Shown here: one piece after another, positions 1-5,829 of the stretch
Position numbering within the stretch: the stretch's first letter is position 1
How the letters are laid out: each line of letters opens with the position of its first letter
Assembly (NCBI GenBank): GCA_027065635.1
Contig: JAMONQ010000088.1
Location: 1-11,141, forward strand
Reading direction: 5' to 3'
Length of the DNA stretch: 11,141 bases
Source of the DNA: Campylobacterales bacterium
GTDB lineage: Bacteria; Campylobacterota; Campylobacteria; Campylobacterales; Hydrogenimonadaceae
Translations under genes and position numbers: made by a program
The notes under the pieces: model-generated
Database searches by the model: none
What the model saw: the letters and a program-made list of their open reading frames with translations, nothing else
Told to the model about the DNA's origin: nothing

Positions 1-244
1 AGGAGTCTATGGACTCAACGTTGTCGATAATTATCTGGGGGTTGTTTTCGATCTGCTTGCAGAGATTGGGATCGTCACCGTGGAGCACCTGCGCTTCCGG
101 CATCATATATGCGGCAAGCGTATGCCTGCCGGTGCCCGGTTCTCCGCTTATGAGAGTGTTGAACTGAAGAGATTTTAGAAGGTTGGCGGATTTCAAAGCC
201 TCTTTGAGAGACTTCGACTCCGCTATCAGATTAATGGTTTCCAC
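1..244 (-). CDS. Partial P-loop ATPase-like protein resembling a sigma-54 activator AAA+ module (C-terminus outside window)
   Basis: The first 81 codons are visible and the rest runs off the left edge. Residues 4-46 resemble the start of the central domain of sigma-54-dependent activators (an INLIAES-type opening, a helix, then a P-loop). The P-loop at 34-42 reads GEPGTGRHT, so Arg40 stands where family members have the ATP-binding Lys. A hydrophobic strand ending in Asp-Asn (QIIIDN, 70-75) may be Walker B, with Asn in place of the usual catalytic Glu. Only about 30 residues separate the two motifs, and no GAFTGA loop is seen between them, so it is probably not a working sigma-54 activator. 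I chose the GTG start at 244-242, which overlaps the slyD end by 14 bases, because an in-frame stop lies 39 bases upstream and no ATG is available. The AGGA before it is too close to be a normal ribosome site, so the start is uncertain. The assignment as a degenerate regulator or ATPase is inference. Confidence 0.6.
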   Translation of the reverse strand, partial: METINLIAESKSLKEALKSANLLKSLQFNTLISGEPGTGRHTLAAYMMPEAQVLHGDDPNLCKQIENNPQIIIDNVESIDS

Positions 245-743
245 ATCCTGTGCCGCAACCGCAACCTTCCGTCGCGGGCTGTTCTACCTGTCCGCTCAGA
301 GATTCGTTTACCGTAGGTTCACGAACCTCTGCGACAGTGACGCTGAATAGAAGATCTTTTCCCGCGAGAGGGTGGTTGAAGTCTATTACAACCTCATTGT
401 CGTCGAAACTCTTGACCACAACCTGTACGGTCCCGCCGTCTTCGCTCTGGCCGTAAAGAGTCATACCCTCTTGCAGCTCGATTCCGGCAAACTGCTCTCT
501 GGGCATCGCCTGGACGGCCTCCGGATTGTAGTCACCGTAAGCTTCAGAGGCACTGACGAGAATATCGGCGCTCTCTCCTGCCTCCATCCCCTTCATCTGG
601 TTTTCAAGACCCGGTATAATCTGCTGTTTTCCCGTAATGAACGAAAGAGGAGGCTGCCCGATGTTCGAATCTACAACCTCACCCGTTTTAGCATCTTTAA
701 CTTCATAGTTGAAAGAGACTACATTGTTGTCTTCTATTTTCAT
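231..743 (-). CDS. slyD: FKBP-type peptidyl-prolyl cis-trans isomerase SlyD
   Basis: This is a cytoplasmic prolyl isomerase, chaperone and metal-binding protein of 170 residues. The FKBP fold is split in the SlyD manner. Residues 1-69 hold the first half, including TGKQQIIPGLENQMKGMEAGE (about 37-57). An insert-in-flap chaperone domain spans about 70-120 (YGDYNPEAV...). The fold closes with DFNHPLAGKDLLFSV at 121-135. The tail ends GCGCGTGCGNH with Cys161, Cys163, Cys167 and His170. This is a short metal-binding tail compared with the long His/Cys tail of E. coli SlyD. In the family, SlyD supplies nickel to the [NiFe]-hydrogenase maturation system, a role that would suit a hydrogen-using Campylobacterota member, although no hydrogenase gene is here. 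The ATG is preceded by AAAGGAG at 755-761. The gene sits after a candidate terminator with its own candidate promoter, downstream of cpoB as in C. jejuni. Confidence 0.95.
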   Translation of the reverse strand: MKIEDNNVVSFNYEVKDAKTGEVVDSNIGQPPLSFITGKQQIIPGLENQMKGMEAGESADILVSASEAYGDYNPEAVQAMPREQFAGIELQEGMTLYGQSEDGGTVQVVVKSFDDNEVVIDFNHPLAGKDLLFSVTVAEVREPTVNESLSGQVEQPATEGCGCGTGCGNH

Positions 744-778
744 ATTGATCGATTCTCCTTTAAAAAGTAGCTGATTCT

Positions 779-806
779 ATCATAGTGTACTTTTATAGAT
801 TCTTAA
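779..806 (-). promoter_or_regulatory. Candidate sigma-70-type promoter for slyD
   Basis: On the minus strand TATGAT (784-779) is a fair -10 box, with a weak TTAAGA (806-801) 16 bases upstream. An alternative -10, TATAAA, lies at 797-792. Transcription would start near 772 and give a leader of about 30 bases holding the AAAGGAG ribosome site. The -35 match is poor, which is usual in Campylobacterota. The site lies just after the candidate cpoB terminator, which supports a separate transcription unit. Confidence 0.4.
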
Positions 807-816
807 GGATTGCGTA

Positions 817-837
817 TAAAAGCCCCTGCCGTGAGGC
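817..837 (-). terminator. Candidate rho-independent terminator after cpoB
   Basis: Five bases past the cpoB stop codon the minus strand reads GCCTC, a six-base loop ACGGCA, then GGGGC, followed directly by TTTTA. The stem has five pairs, one of them G-U. It is short but correctly placed at the end of the atp-tol gene run and before the slyD promoter. Confidence 0.55.
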
Positions 838-841
838 TATA

Positions 842-1726
842 TCAGAGTTTGGCGAGCTTTTTTCTGGCAACGGCTGCGGATTTGCTCTCCGGATAGAGAC
901 TTATCAAAGAGTTGTAGAACTCTTTTGCCTGCTCCTTGTCCCCGATTTTCTGTAGTGATATGGCGGTGTGAAGGAGGAGTGTCGGCATGAAACTGCTTTT
1001 ATCGTAGAGCGATGCACTCCTTTTGTAATAGCCTATCGCATCCTTGTAACGCCCGTTTCTGTATGCTATCTCGCCGAGATAGAAATTGGAGGTTGCCGGT
1101 TTGTAGTGGTTCTTTATCAGGTAGGTAAAGTATCTTTTCGCATCGGCATATTTTTTCTTTTTATAGAGCTGTTTCGCATCTTTGAAGATCTGTGCGTTAG
1201 ATTTGCTGCTCAAGTCGATCTTCTTCATATACGACTCGTAAGCCTCTTTGAACTCCAAAAAAGCACTCTCGAGCCTGTTGAAACGCTCTTTGTCCACATA
1301 TTTTTCGTTGATGGAGTCTATCAGCGTTCCAAGCTCTTGCAGTACGATACGAATCTGCTCGAAGTTTTCGCTCTGCGATTTGGCGAGAGCCTCGGTTTTA
1401 CCCTCCAGCTCTGCTATGCTTCTATTCATATCCTCTATTTTGCGTATGGATCTTTCAAACTCCGCAATTTGGCCGTTCCACCCTTCTATAATGCTTTGCA
1501 GTCCGTCTATACGTTCACTGTTTCGCTGAACTATCTGCTGCTGTTTTAGAAGGGTCTTTTGCAGAGCCTCGATGGCACGCTTGTTTTTCAGGATATGACG
1601 TTCACTTTCGCTAAGACCGTAGGGTTCTGCGGAGTCCAGATCACCGGCTCCGAACGCGGAGGGCTCCTGCGCTCCGCCGTAGGATGCGCAAAGAGCCAGT
1701 AAAAGAAGAGGAAAGATTTTTTTCAT
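842..1726 (-). CDS. cpoB: Tol-Pal system protein CpoB (YbgF), TPR repeat protein
   Basis: This is a periplasmic partner of the Tol machinery. In E. coli, CpoB binds TolA and PBP1B and links peptidoglycan synthesis to outer-membrane constriction. The 294-residue product starts with a signal peptide (MKKIFPLLLLALCAS), probably cut near GGA-QEP. Cys13 is not in a good lipobox because Leu precedes it. Residues about 40-170 are rich in charged heptad-like sequence and look like a long coiled coil. Three TPR-like repeats follow at about 180-213, 214-246 and 250-283 (for example FYLGEIAYRNGRYKDAIGYY), matching the C-terminal TPR region of the family. The ATG directly abuts the pal stop (TAAATG), and no Shine-Dalgarno match is visible, so translation probably depends on ribosomes finishing pal. 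The name rests on domain order plus its place after pal. Confidence 0.88.
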   Translation of the reverse strand: MKKIFPLLLLALCASYGGAQEPSAFGAGDLDSAEPYGLSESERHILKNKRAIEALQKTLLKQQQIVQRNSERIDGLQSIIEGWNGQIAEFERSIRKIEDMNRSIAELEGKTEALAKSQSENFEQIRIVLQELGTLIDSINEKYVDKERFNRLESAFLEFKEAYESYMKKIDLSSKSNAQIFKDAKQLYKKKKYADAKRYFTYLIKNHYKPATSNFYLGEIAYRNGRYKDAIGYYKRSASLYDKSSFMPTLLLHTAISLQKIGDKEQAKEFYNSLISLYPESKSAAVARKKLAKL

Positions 1727-2293
1727 TTAGGGAAGAAGTTCAAACTCTACTCGTCTGTTTTTCGCCCAGCACTCTTTCGTATGTTCAGTACATACGGGGT
1801 TGCTCTCGCCGTAGCTCACCATTACCATTCGGCTCTCGTCGACACCTTTCAGAGCCAGCGCGTCGCGTACCGTTTTCGCCCTTTTCAGACCGAGTGCGTA
1901 GTTGTACTCGTCCGTACCCCACTCGTCGCAGTTTCCTTCAACCTTGATCGTAAGATCCTTCGCGGCATCGGATGTGAAAATTCTGGCATCTTCATCGACA
2001 TTTGCCTCCTGGTCGGGGCGGATATTGTACTTGTCGAAATCGAAATAGATCTTTTTTGTGCTCGCTTCAAGCTCTTTTATCTTCTCCATTCGAGCATCTT
2101 CTGGAAGGGTAGTGATATCTCCGACCTCTTCGGTGCCTACGACTTCACTGACTCCGGTATCGGCTTCCGTTACAGCCGTCGTACTCTCCTGCGCACTCTC
2201 CTGCTTCGTCATATCGACTTCCGGTTTCTTTTGCGAACATCCGCTCATAAACAGTGCGGCAATTATTGTCGCAAGTAGTAGACTCTTTTTCAT
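1727..2293 (-). CDS. pal: Peptidoglycan-associated lipoprotein Pal
   Basis: This is an outer-membrane lipoprotein that anchors the membrane to peptidoglycan and is the target of TolB and TolA. It is 188 residues long. A lipoprotein signal peptide ends FMSGC, so Cys19 is the acylated residue. An acidic Ser/Thr-rich linker (about 20-75) leads to an OmpA-like peptidoglycan-binding domain: IYFDFDKYNI (82-91), VEGNCDEWGTDEYN (118-131), ALGLKRA (133-139) and AKNRRVEF (177-184). Compared with E. coli Pal (about VEGHADERG), His-Ala is replaced by Asn-Cys and Arg by Trp. Three cysteines (122, 168, 175) occur in the domain, a pattern I recall from Helicobacter and Campylobacter Pal. AAGGAG at 2302-2307 lies eight bases before the ATG, a strong site for an abundant protein. 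The gene also has a candidate promoter of its own. Confidence 0.96.
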   Translation of the reverse strand: MKKSLLLATIIAALFMSGCSQKKPEVDMTKQESAQESTTAVTEADTGVSEVVGTEEVGDITTLPEDARMEKIKELEASTKKIYFDFDKYNIRPDQEANVDEDARIFTSDAAKDLTIKVEGNCDEWGTDEYNYALGLKRAKTVRDALALKGVDESRMVMVSYGESNPVCTEHTKECWAKNRRVEFELLP

Positions 2294-2320
2294 CGATTCA
2301 TCTCCTTCGAAATTTAGTGG

Positions 2321-2329
2321 ATTTTAGCA
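2321..2329 (-). promoter_or_regulatory. Candidate extended -10 promoter for pal
   Basis: The minus strand reads TGCTAAAAT, which is the extended -10 form TGnTATAAT with one mismatch. No convincing -35 is seen. Initiation near 2314 would give a leader of about 20 bases containing AAGGAG. It lies in the 105-base tolB-pal gap, the longest gap in the operon, and would let pal and cpoB be made in excess of the upstream genes. Confidence 0.45.
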
Positions 2330-2398
2330 CGCTTTTTCTTACTTTACCGTTAAATAGTCATCCGCTCCCCGGGCCGTTCATATCCGTTTACCGGGCCT

Positions 2399-3649
2399 CT
2401 ACCAATCGATCGACTGTATCTTGTGTCCCTTCAGCGGAAAGAGAAAGCCTTCGTTGTAATTCAGTCGTATGATGCCGAGCGCACTCTGGGATGCGTAGTG
2501 TTTGATATACATTACGCTCTCACCGTCAGGAGAGAATTTCGGAAACTGGTTCACGCCGCTTGCGGTAAGCCTTCTGATATAGTCGCTCTGAGTCGAAACG
2601 AGGTAGAGGTTGAAGGTATTGGCGCTGAAAGCGTTGTCACTCTCCCTGCTCGTATAGACGACATATTTCCCGTGCGCGCTGCATGCATTGTTGTTCTTTC
2701 CGTGATATACCAGCTGCCTGACCGCACGCTCACCTATTTTCTTGATAAATATATTTGGATACCCCAGCCTGTCAGAAACGAAAATTATCTTCTTCTCCGA
2801 GCCGCTATACTGGGCGGATACATCTATTCCGGAGTAGAAGGTAAGACGCTCTCTGACTCCGGTTTCGATGTTGTATCGGTATATATCGGGCTGTCCCTCC
2901 GGAGCCATGGTCAACAGCAGACGCTTTCCGTCTCTGCTCACATCCGAACATACGAGCATACCGTCGGAAGTGACCACCTTTGTCTGCTTTCCGGTATAGA
3001 TATTGTAGTAATAAAGAACGGGTCTCTTTCCAAGTTTTGTATAGTAGATCCCTTTTTGGTTTCTGTCGGCCCACTTCGGAAATATATTCAAACCGCCGCT
3101 GATTATCCTCTTTCTGTATGTCAACGTATAGTCAGCGACGACTATATCGGCACTCTTTGGCTTTGAGTATTGCGAAAAGACGACATATCTTCTCATCCAG
3201 TCTACGCTCGGCATATTCAAAAAGTCGTTGAAGTCGATAACGGCCTGGTGAATTAGAAAGGGATATCTTGTCCTGTTGGCTACACGATAACTTCGCTCAT
3301 AAATAGCGTTTTTGGACCCTATGTCGTAAACCCTCACATCGAGATAGAGAGTCTGACCGTCGCCCTCTTTGAAACGGTATCTAAAAAGATAGTCGTACTC
3401 TTTCATGAGCGGATCTATCATGGAATCGAAGCTCCCGCTTCTATAGGTATCGTCTACCTTGAAGTGGGCCGTAACTTTCAGATCGCCCAACACGAGACGA
3501 AAAAACTTCTGCCTTATACGCATATCGGCGAAGTCTGATGAGTCCTGGATCGTCACGGAGGGACGGGCATCTGCACTCTTTACGATCTCGAGAGTCGCAT
3601 CGGATGCGAAAAGAACGATTCCGGTTAAAAGTATTATCAAATAGCGCAC
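2399..3649 (-). CDS. tolB: Tol-Pal system periplasmic protein TolB
   Basis: This is a periplasmic protein that binds Pal and is released from it by energised TolA. It is 416 residues long. An N-terminal signal peptide (MRYLIILLTGIVLFAS) is followed by an alpha/beta domain (about 18-155) and then a six-bladed beta-propeller in the C-terminal two thirds. Propeller repeats of the TolB/WD40-like type are visible as FPKWADRNQKGIYYT, a central DVSRDGKRLLLT, KIIFVSDRLGYPNIF and FPKFSPDGESVMYIKH. The sequence is diverged from the E. coli protein, and position in the operon supports the name. The start is GTG (3649-3647). The Shine-Dalgarno AAGGAG is formed by the last sense codons of tolA (Lys-Glu) and sits five bases ahead of it, so tolA and tolB translation are probably coupled. 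The gap to tolA is two bases. Confidence 0.93.
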   Translation of the reverse strand: MRYLIILLTGIVLFASDATLEIVKSADARPSVTIQDSSDFADMRIRQKFFRLVLGDLKVTAHFKVDDTYRSGSFDSMIDPLMKEYDYLFRYRFKEGDGQTLYLDVRVYDIGSKNAIYERSYRVANRTRYPFLIHQAVIDFNDFLNMPSVDWMRRYVVFSQYSKPKSADIVVADYTLTYRKRIISGGLNIFPKWADRNQKGIYYTKLGKRPVLYYYNIYTGKQTKVVTSDGMLVCSDVSRDGKRLLLTMAPEGQPDIYRYNIETGVRERLTFYSGIDVSAQYSGSEKKIIFVSDRLGYPNIFIKKIGERAVRQLVYHGKNNNACSAHGKYVVYTSRESDNAFSANTFNLYLVSTQSDYIRRLTASGVNQFPKFSPDGESVMYIKHYASQSALGIIRLNYNEGFLFPLKGHKIQSIDW

Positions 3650-3651
3650 TG

Positions 3652-4416
3652 CTACTCCTTGGCTTTGAATTCAATATCTACATCGAGTCTTTCATCTCTT
3701 TTATGCGGCGGCAGCTTCGCGGCCTTTAGCCGATCGAGATATTCTATCAGGCTCTGATTGAAACCCCGATTATCGGATGGATATAATAGCGTGTAATCGA
3801 AACTGCCGTCTGGCATTATCTGAAGCCTCGCTTTCGCCTCTTCCCCGGCATAAATCGCTTCCGGATGCCATGACTTGTAGATAATATCATAAAGTTTGCT
3901 CATATACTCGTCTACTTCGCCTACGCCGGAACTTTTCGACGTTATATCTATCTCCGGTTTACTAAGGTTTATATCTCGGACAATACGGCTTGCTCGTTCA
4001 CTGTTTTGCGTCTCATTGGAGGATGAGGCTTTGTAGTCAATCTTGGGCGCGTTGGCGATGCGTGCGGCGAGTCTGTTTTCGAGCGGAGCATCCGCTTTTA
4101 TACCTTCAAAAAGGGATGAGATCGCTTTGGGTTTGGAAGCGACTCTCTCTTTGGCTGATACCGACGAAGATTTTTTCGCAGGTTTCGGTTTCGAGACCGT
4201 TTTCCTCTCTTTTTTCGGAGAGGGTTTTGGCTTTTGTATCCGTTTTCTTGAAGATTGCTCTATTATGGCCACTTCAATTCTCTGCGTATTTTCAGGAACA
4301 TATCTTTTCGTCTTTTTGTAGTCGTTGAAAAAGAGTATCAAAAGCCAGAGTACAAGCAGATAAAAGGCAAAGGCGGCAAGACCGCCGATAATAAACAGAC
4401 TCTTGTCTCTACCCAT
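3652..4416 (-). CDS. tolA: TolA-like energy-transducing protein (TonB/TolA C-terminal domain)
   Basis: This inner-membrane protein reaches across the periplasm and passes the motion of the TolQ-TolR motor to TolB and Pal. It has 254 residues, shorter than E. coli TolA (about 420). One N-terminal membrane helix spans about 7-30. A Lys/Pro/Ser-rich stretch (57-99, with repeated KPKP) resembles the stiff spacer of TonB rather than the long helical domain II of E. coli TolA. The C-terminal domain (about 168-252, with YDIIYKSWHPEAI and LQIMPDGSFDYTLLYPS) fits the TolA/TonB C-terminal fold. The start overlaps the tolR end by eight bases (ATGGGTAG), with no strong Shine-Dalgarno, suggesting coupled translation. 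By sequence it could be called TonB. Its place between tolR and tolB makes TolA the better functional name. Confidence 0.85.
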   Translation of the reverse strand: MGRDKSLFIIGGLAAFAFYLLVLWLLILFFNDYKKTKRYVPENTQRIEVAIIEQSSRKRIQKPKPSPKKERKTVSKPKPAKKSSSVSAKERVASKPKAISSLFEGIKADAPLENRLAARIANAPKIDYKASSSNETQNSERASRIVRDINLSKPEIDITSKSSGVGEVDEYMSKLYDIIYKSWHPEAIYAGEEAKARLQIMPDGSFDYTLLYPSDNRGFNQSLIEYLDRLKAAKLPPHKRDERLDVDIEFKAKE

Positions 4417-4801
4417 CTGTCACCAGTGAGACTTTCGAAAAGCCGGCCTCTTTGACCGTTTTGAGAAGAAACATGACATCTTTATATCTCAATCGCTCAT
4501 CCGCACGTATATAGACCGGAATATTTTTGTCGAAGCTTTCGGTTTTCAAAATAAATGTATCGGGAAAAGAGAGAGTTTTATACTTCGCTTTCAAAAAGTA
4601 GATGACTCCGTTTTTGTCCATTCTTATCTCGATGGACTTCACTTTTTCGAGAGCCTGAGTCTTGCTCCCTTTGGGCAGAGTAATATTCTCCTGGTAGATG
4701 ATAGTAGGAGCCGTAACCATCAAGATCGCCATGAGTACGAGCATGATATCGACCAAAGGAGTGATATTCAGATCAGGATTGTCGTTCCACTCGTACTGCA
4801 T
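4409..4801 (-). CDS. tolR: TolR/ExbD family proton-channel subunit
   Basis: This is the inner-membrane partner of TolQ. Together they conduct protons and drive TolA. The 130-residue product has a short cytoplasmic N-terminus, one membrane helix from about 13 to 36 (NITPLVDIMLVLMAILMVT) and a periplasmic domain (about 55-130). Asp18 in the PLVDIMLVL motif matches the essential proton-carrying Asp of TolR and ExbD. The ending VKEAGFSKVSLVTDG is typical of the family's C-terminal strand. Length is normal. It starts six bases after the tolQ stop and overlaps tolA by eight bases. Homologues in Campylobacterota are often labelled exbD. The Tol assignment comes from tolB and pal downstream. Confidence 0.92.
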   Translation of the reverse strand: MQYEWNDNPDLNITPLVDIMLVLMAILMVTAPTIIYQENITLPKGSKTQALEKVKSIEIRMDKNGVIYFLKAKYKTLSFPDTFILKTESFDKNIPVYIRADERLRYKDVMFLLKTVKEAGFSKVSLVTDG

Positions 4802-4807
4802 GGTGCG

Positions 4808-5383
4808 CTACTTGCCGTTTTTGTTCGCAAGGAGCAGTTCGCTCTGCATTGCGATAGTGGTCGTCAATTCGTAAGCCCTTCTTTTTAGAAGCAGATGGAA
4901 ACTGTATGCAAAGATCGCGACAAATATTCCGGCGGCTGTTGCGACGAGCGCTTCACTGATGGCAGGTGCTACTACACTAAGTGTAGCACTTTTTTGGGTA
5001 CCGAGTCCTGCAAAAGCTTCGAGGATAGAGACTACTGTACCGAAAAGGCCAACAAACGGAGAAGTACTCGCGATCAAAGAGAGCATGGTCAAACCCCTCG
5101 TCGCCTCTTTCGTAGCGGCGTGTTCACACATTTGCAAAACCTTCGCATTGGGAGAAAGGCTCTTTTTCAAACAGCTTTTAATAATCGATTTTGAAGAGAC
5201 GGATGCGGCACCCATATGCATCTGCTCGAGAGAGTCGCTCTCTTTGGAGAGCCATCTGCCGAGATAGAGATATCTGTATACGAAAATCCAGACTGTAACA
5301 AAGAGGTAAAAGGAGAGCACCCCGAGTACGAGAAAAGTAATCGGGCTGCTGCGATCAAAGTAACCTGCTACGATCTCGAGCAT
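4808..5383 (-). CDS. tolQ: TolQ/ExbB (MotA family) proton-channel subunit
   Basis: This is the inner-membrane stator protein of the Tol motor. It has 191 residues, shorter than E. coli TolQ (about 230). Three membrane helices are visible: about 15-38, 99-124 and 139-166, with the cytoplasmic domain between the first two. The conserved MotA/TolQ/ExbB region is clear: LIASTSPFVGLFGTVVSILEAF (103-124) and VAPAISEALVATAAGIFVAI (138-157), ending in the basic LLLKRRA. The ATG begins one base after the atpC stop (TAAAATG), and no Shine-Dalgarno match lies in range, so expression is probably tied to atpC translation. A strong inverted repeat lies within the coding sequence at 4966-4995. It could equally be labelled exbB, but the tolB-pal context favours TolQ. 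Confidence 0.92.
   Translation of the reverse strand: MLEIVAGYFDRSSPITFLVLGVLSFYLFVTVWIFVYRYLYLGRWLSKESDSLEQMHMGAASVSSKSIIKSCLKKSLSPNAKVLQMCEHAATKEATRGLTMLSLIASTSPFVGLFGTVVSILEAFAGLGTQKSATLSVVAPAISEALVATAAGIFVAIFAYSFHLLLKRRAYELTTTIAMQSELLLANKNGK
4966..4995 (+). terminator. Terminator-shaped hairpin on the strand opposite tolQ
   Basis: The plus strand reads GTG, CTA (bulge), CTACAC, a TAA loop, GTGTAG, CAC and then six T residues (4990-4995). This gives nine pairs with one three-base bulge and a correctly placed U-tract for a plus-strand transcript. It would stop antisense RNA running through tolQ. It lies inside codons for about residues 130-140 of TolQ, so part of the pattern may be forced by the protein. 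There is no U-tract on the coding strand. Confidence 0.35.
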
Positions 5384-5384
5384 T

Positions 5385-5777
5385 TTAAAATCTGGTTTTG
5401 GCGGCGGCTTCTACTTTCGCCTCCACGTTGGCGATAGCGAAATCGGAGTTGCCTGCCTTCTCGACAAGCTCTTTCGCTTCGGCGATCGCTTTGGCGATTT
5501 CGCTTTCATTTTCACCGACGATCGGTACGGCGCCTTCTACGACGACAAGAGTCTTTTCTTCATCCACCTTTACATAGCCGGAATCTATCACTATAGACTC
5601 TTTGGTTCCGTCGCTCTTTTCGATCTCGATGACTCCGGCATCCAGCAGCGATACCAAAGAGGCATGCTCGGGAAGAACACCGAACTCGCCTTCGGCACCC
5701 GGAAAAGTCGCGGACTTCACATCGCCGCTGAATATCGGTCCCGTTGGCGTTACGATTTCAAGTTTCATTGTATCCAT
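5385..5777 (-). CDS. atpC: ATP synthase F1 epsilon subunit
   Basis: This is part of the central rotor stalk. It joins gamma to the c-ring and in many bacteria restrains wasteful ATP hydrolysis. The 130-residue length fits the family. The N-terminal beta-sandwich (about 1-88) shows KLEIVTPTGPIFSGDV and FPGAEGEFGVLPEHASLVSLL, both family hallmarks. The rest (about 92-130) is a helical segment rich in Ala, Glu and Lys, matching the C-terminal helices. AAAGGA lies five bases before the first ATG at 5777. A second ATG three codons later is a possible start but is 14 bases from that site. The gene is separated from atpD by 47 bases that include a stem-loop, and from tolQ by one base. Confidence 0.97.
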   Translation of the reverse strand: MDTMKLEIVTPTGPIFSGDVKSATFPGAEGEFGVLPEHASLVSLLDAGVIEIEKSDGTKESIVIDSGYVKVDEEKTLVVVEGAVPIVGENESEIAKAIAEAKELVEKAGNSDFAIANVEAKVEAAAKTRF

Positions 5778-5806
5778 ATGTATCCTTTACTTAGGATAGC
5801 GTATTG

Positions 5807-5829
5807 CTTGACAGGCTAAACCTGTCAAG
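5807..5829 (-). other. Intercistronic stem-loop spanning the atpD stop codon
   Basis: On the minus strand CTTGACAGG, a five-base loop TTTAG, and CCTGTCAAG form a perfect nine-pair hairpin. The TGA stop of atpD (5827-5825) lies in the first arm. No T-run follows, so it is not an intrinsic terminator. Such structures between cistrons can act as mRNA processing or 3'-end stabilising sites, which would alter the ratio of F1 messages to atpC-tol messages. The structure is seen directly. The role is inference. Confidence 0.6.

Noticed and set aside
968..1549. 193-codon plus-strand open frame opposite cpoB
   Set aside because: It overlaps the coiled-coil and TPR coding region of cpoB. The hydrophobic look comes from reading Lys/Glu codons in reverse.
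1676..1726. CpoB as a lipoprotein (Cys13 in LLALCAS)
   Set aside because: The residue before Cys is Leu, which does not fit a lipobox. A signal peptidase I site after Gly-Gly-Ala fits better.
2368..2395. CCCGG...CCGGG inverted repeat in the tolB-pal gap, as a terminator
   Set aside because: The stem has only five pairs with an 18-base loop, and no T-run follows it on the minus strand.
4204..4228. CCTCTC/GAGAGG hairpin followed by TTTT on the plus strand inside tolA
   Set aside because: The region codes for a Lys/Pro/Ser-rich low-complexity spacer, so pyrimidine-rich repeats on the plus strand are expected. The loop is long and T-rich, so it is weaker than the tolQ case.
5801..5829. TTGACA on both strands as a promoter -35 box between atpD and atpC
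   Set aside because: No acceptable -10 box lies 16-18 bases downstream on either strand. The TTGACA is part of the stem-loop arms.
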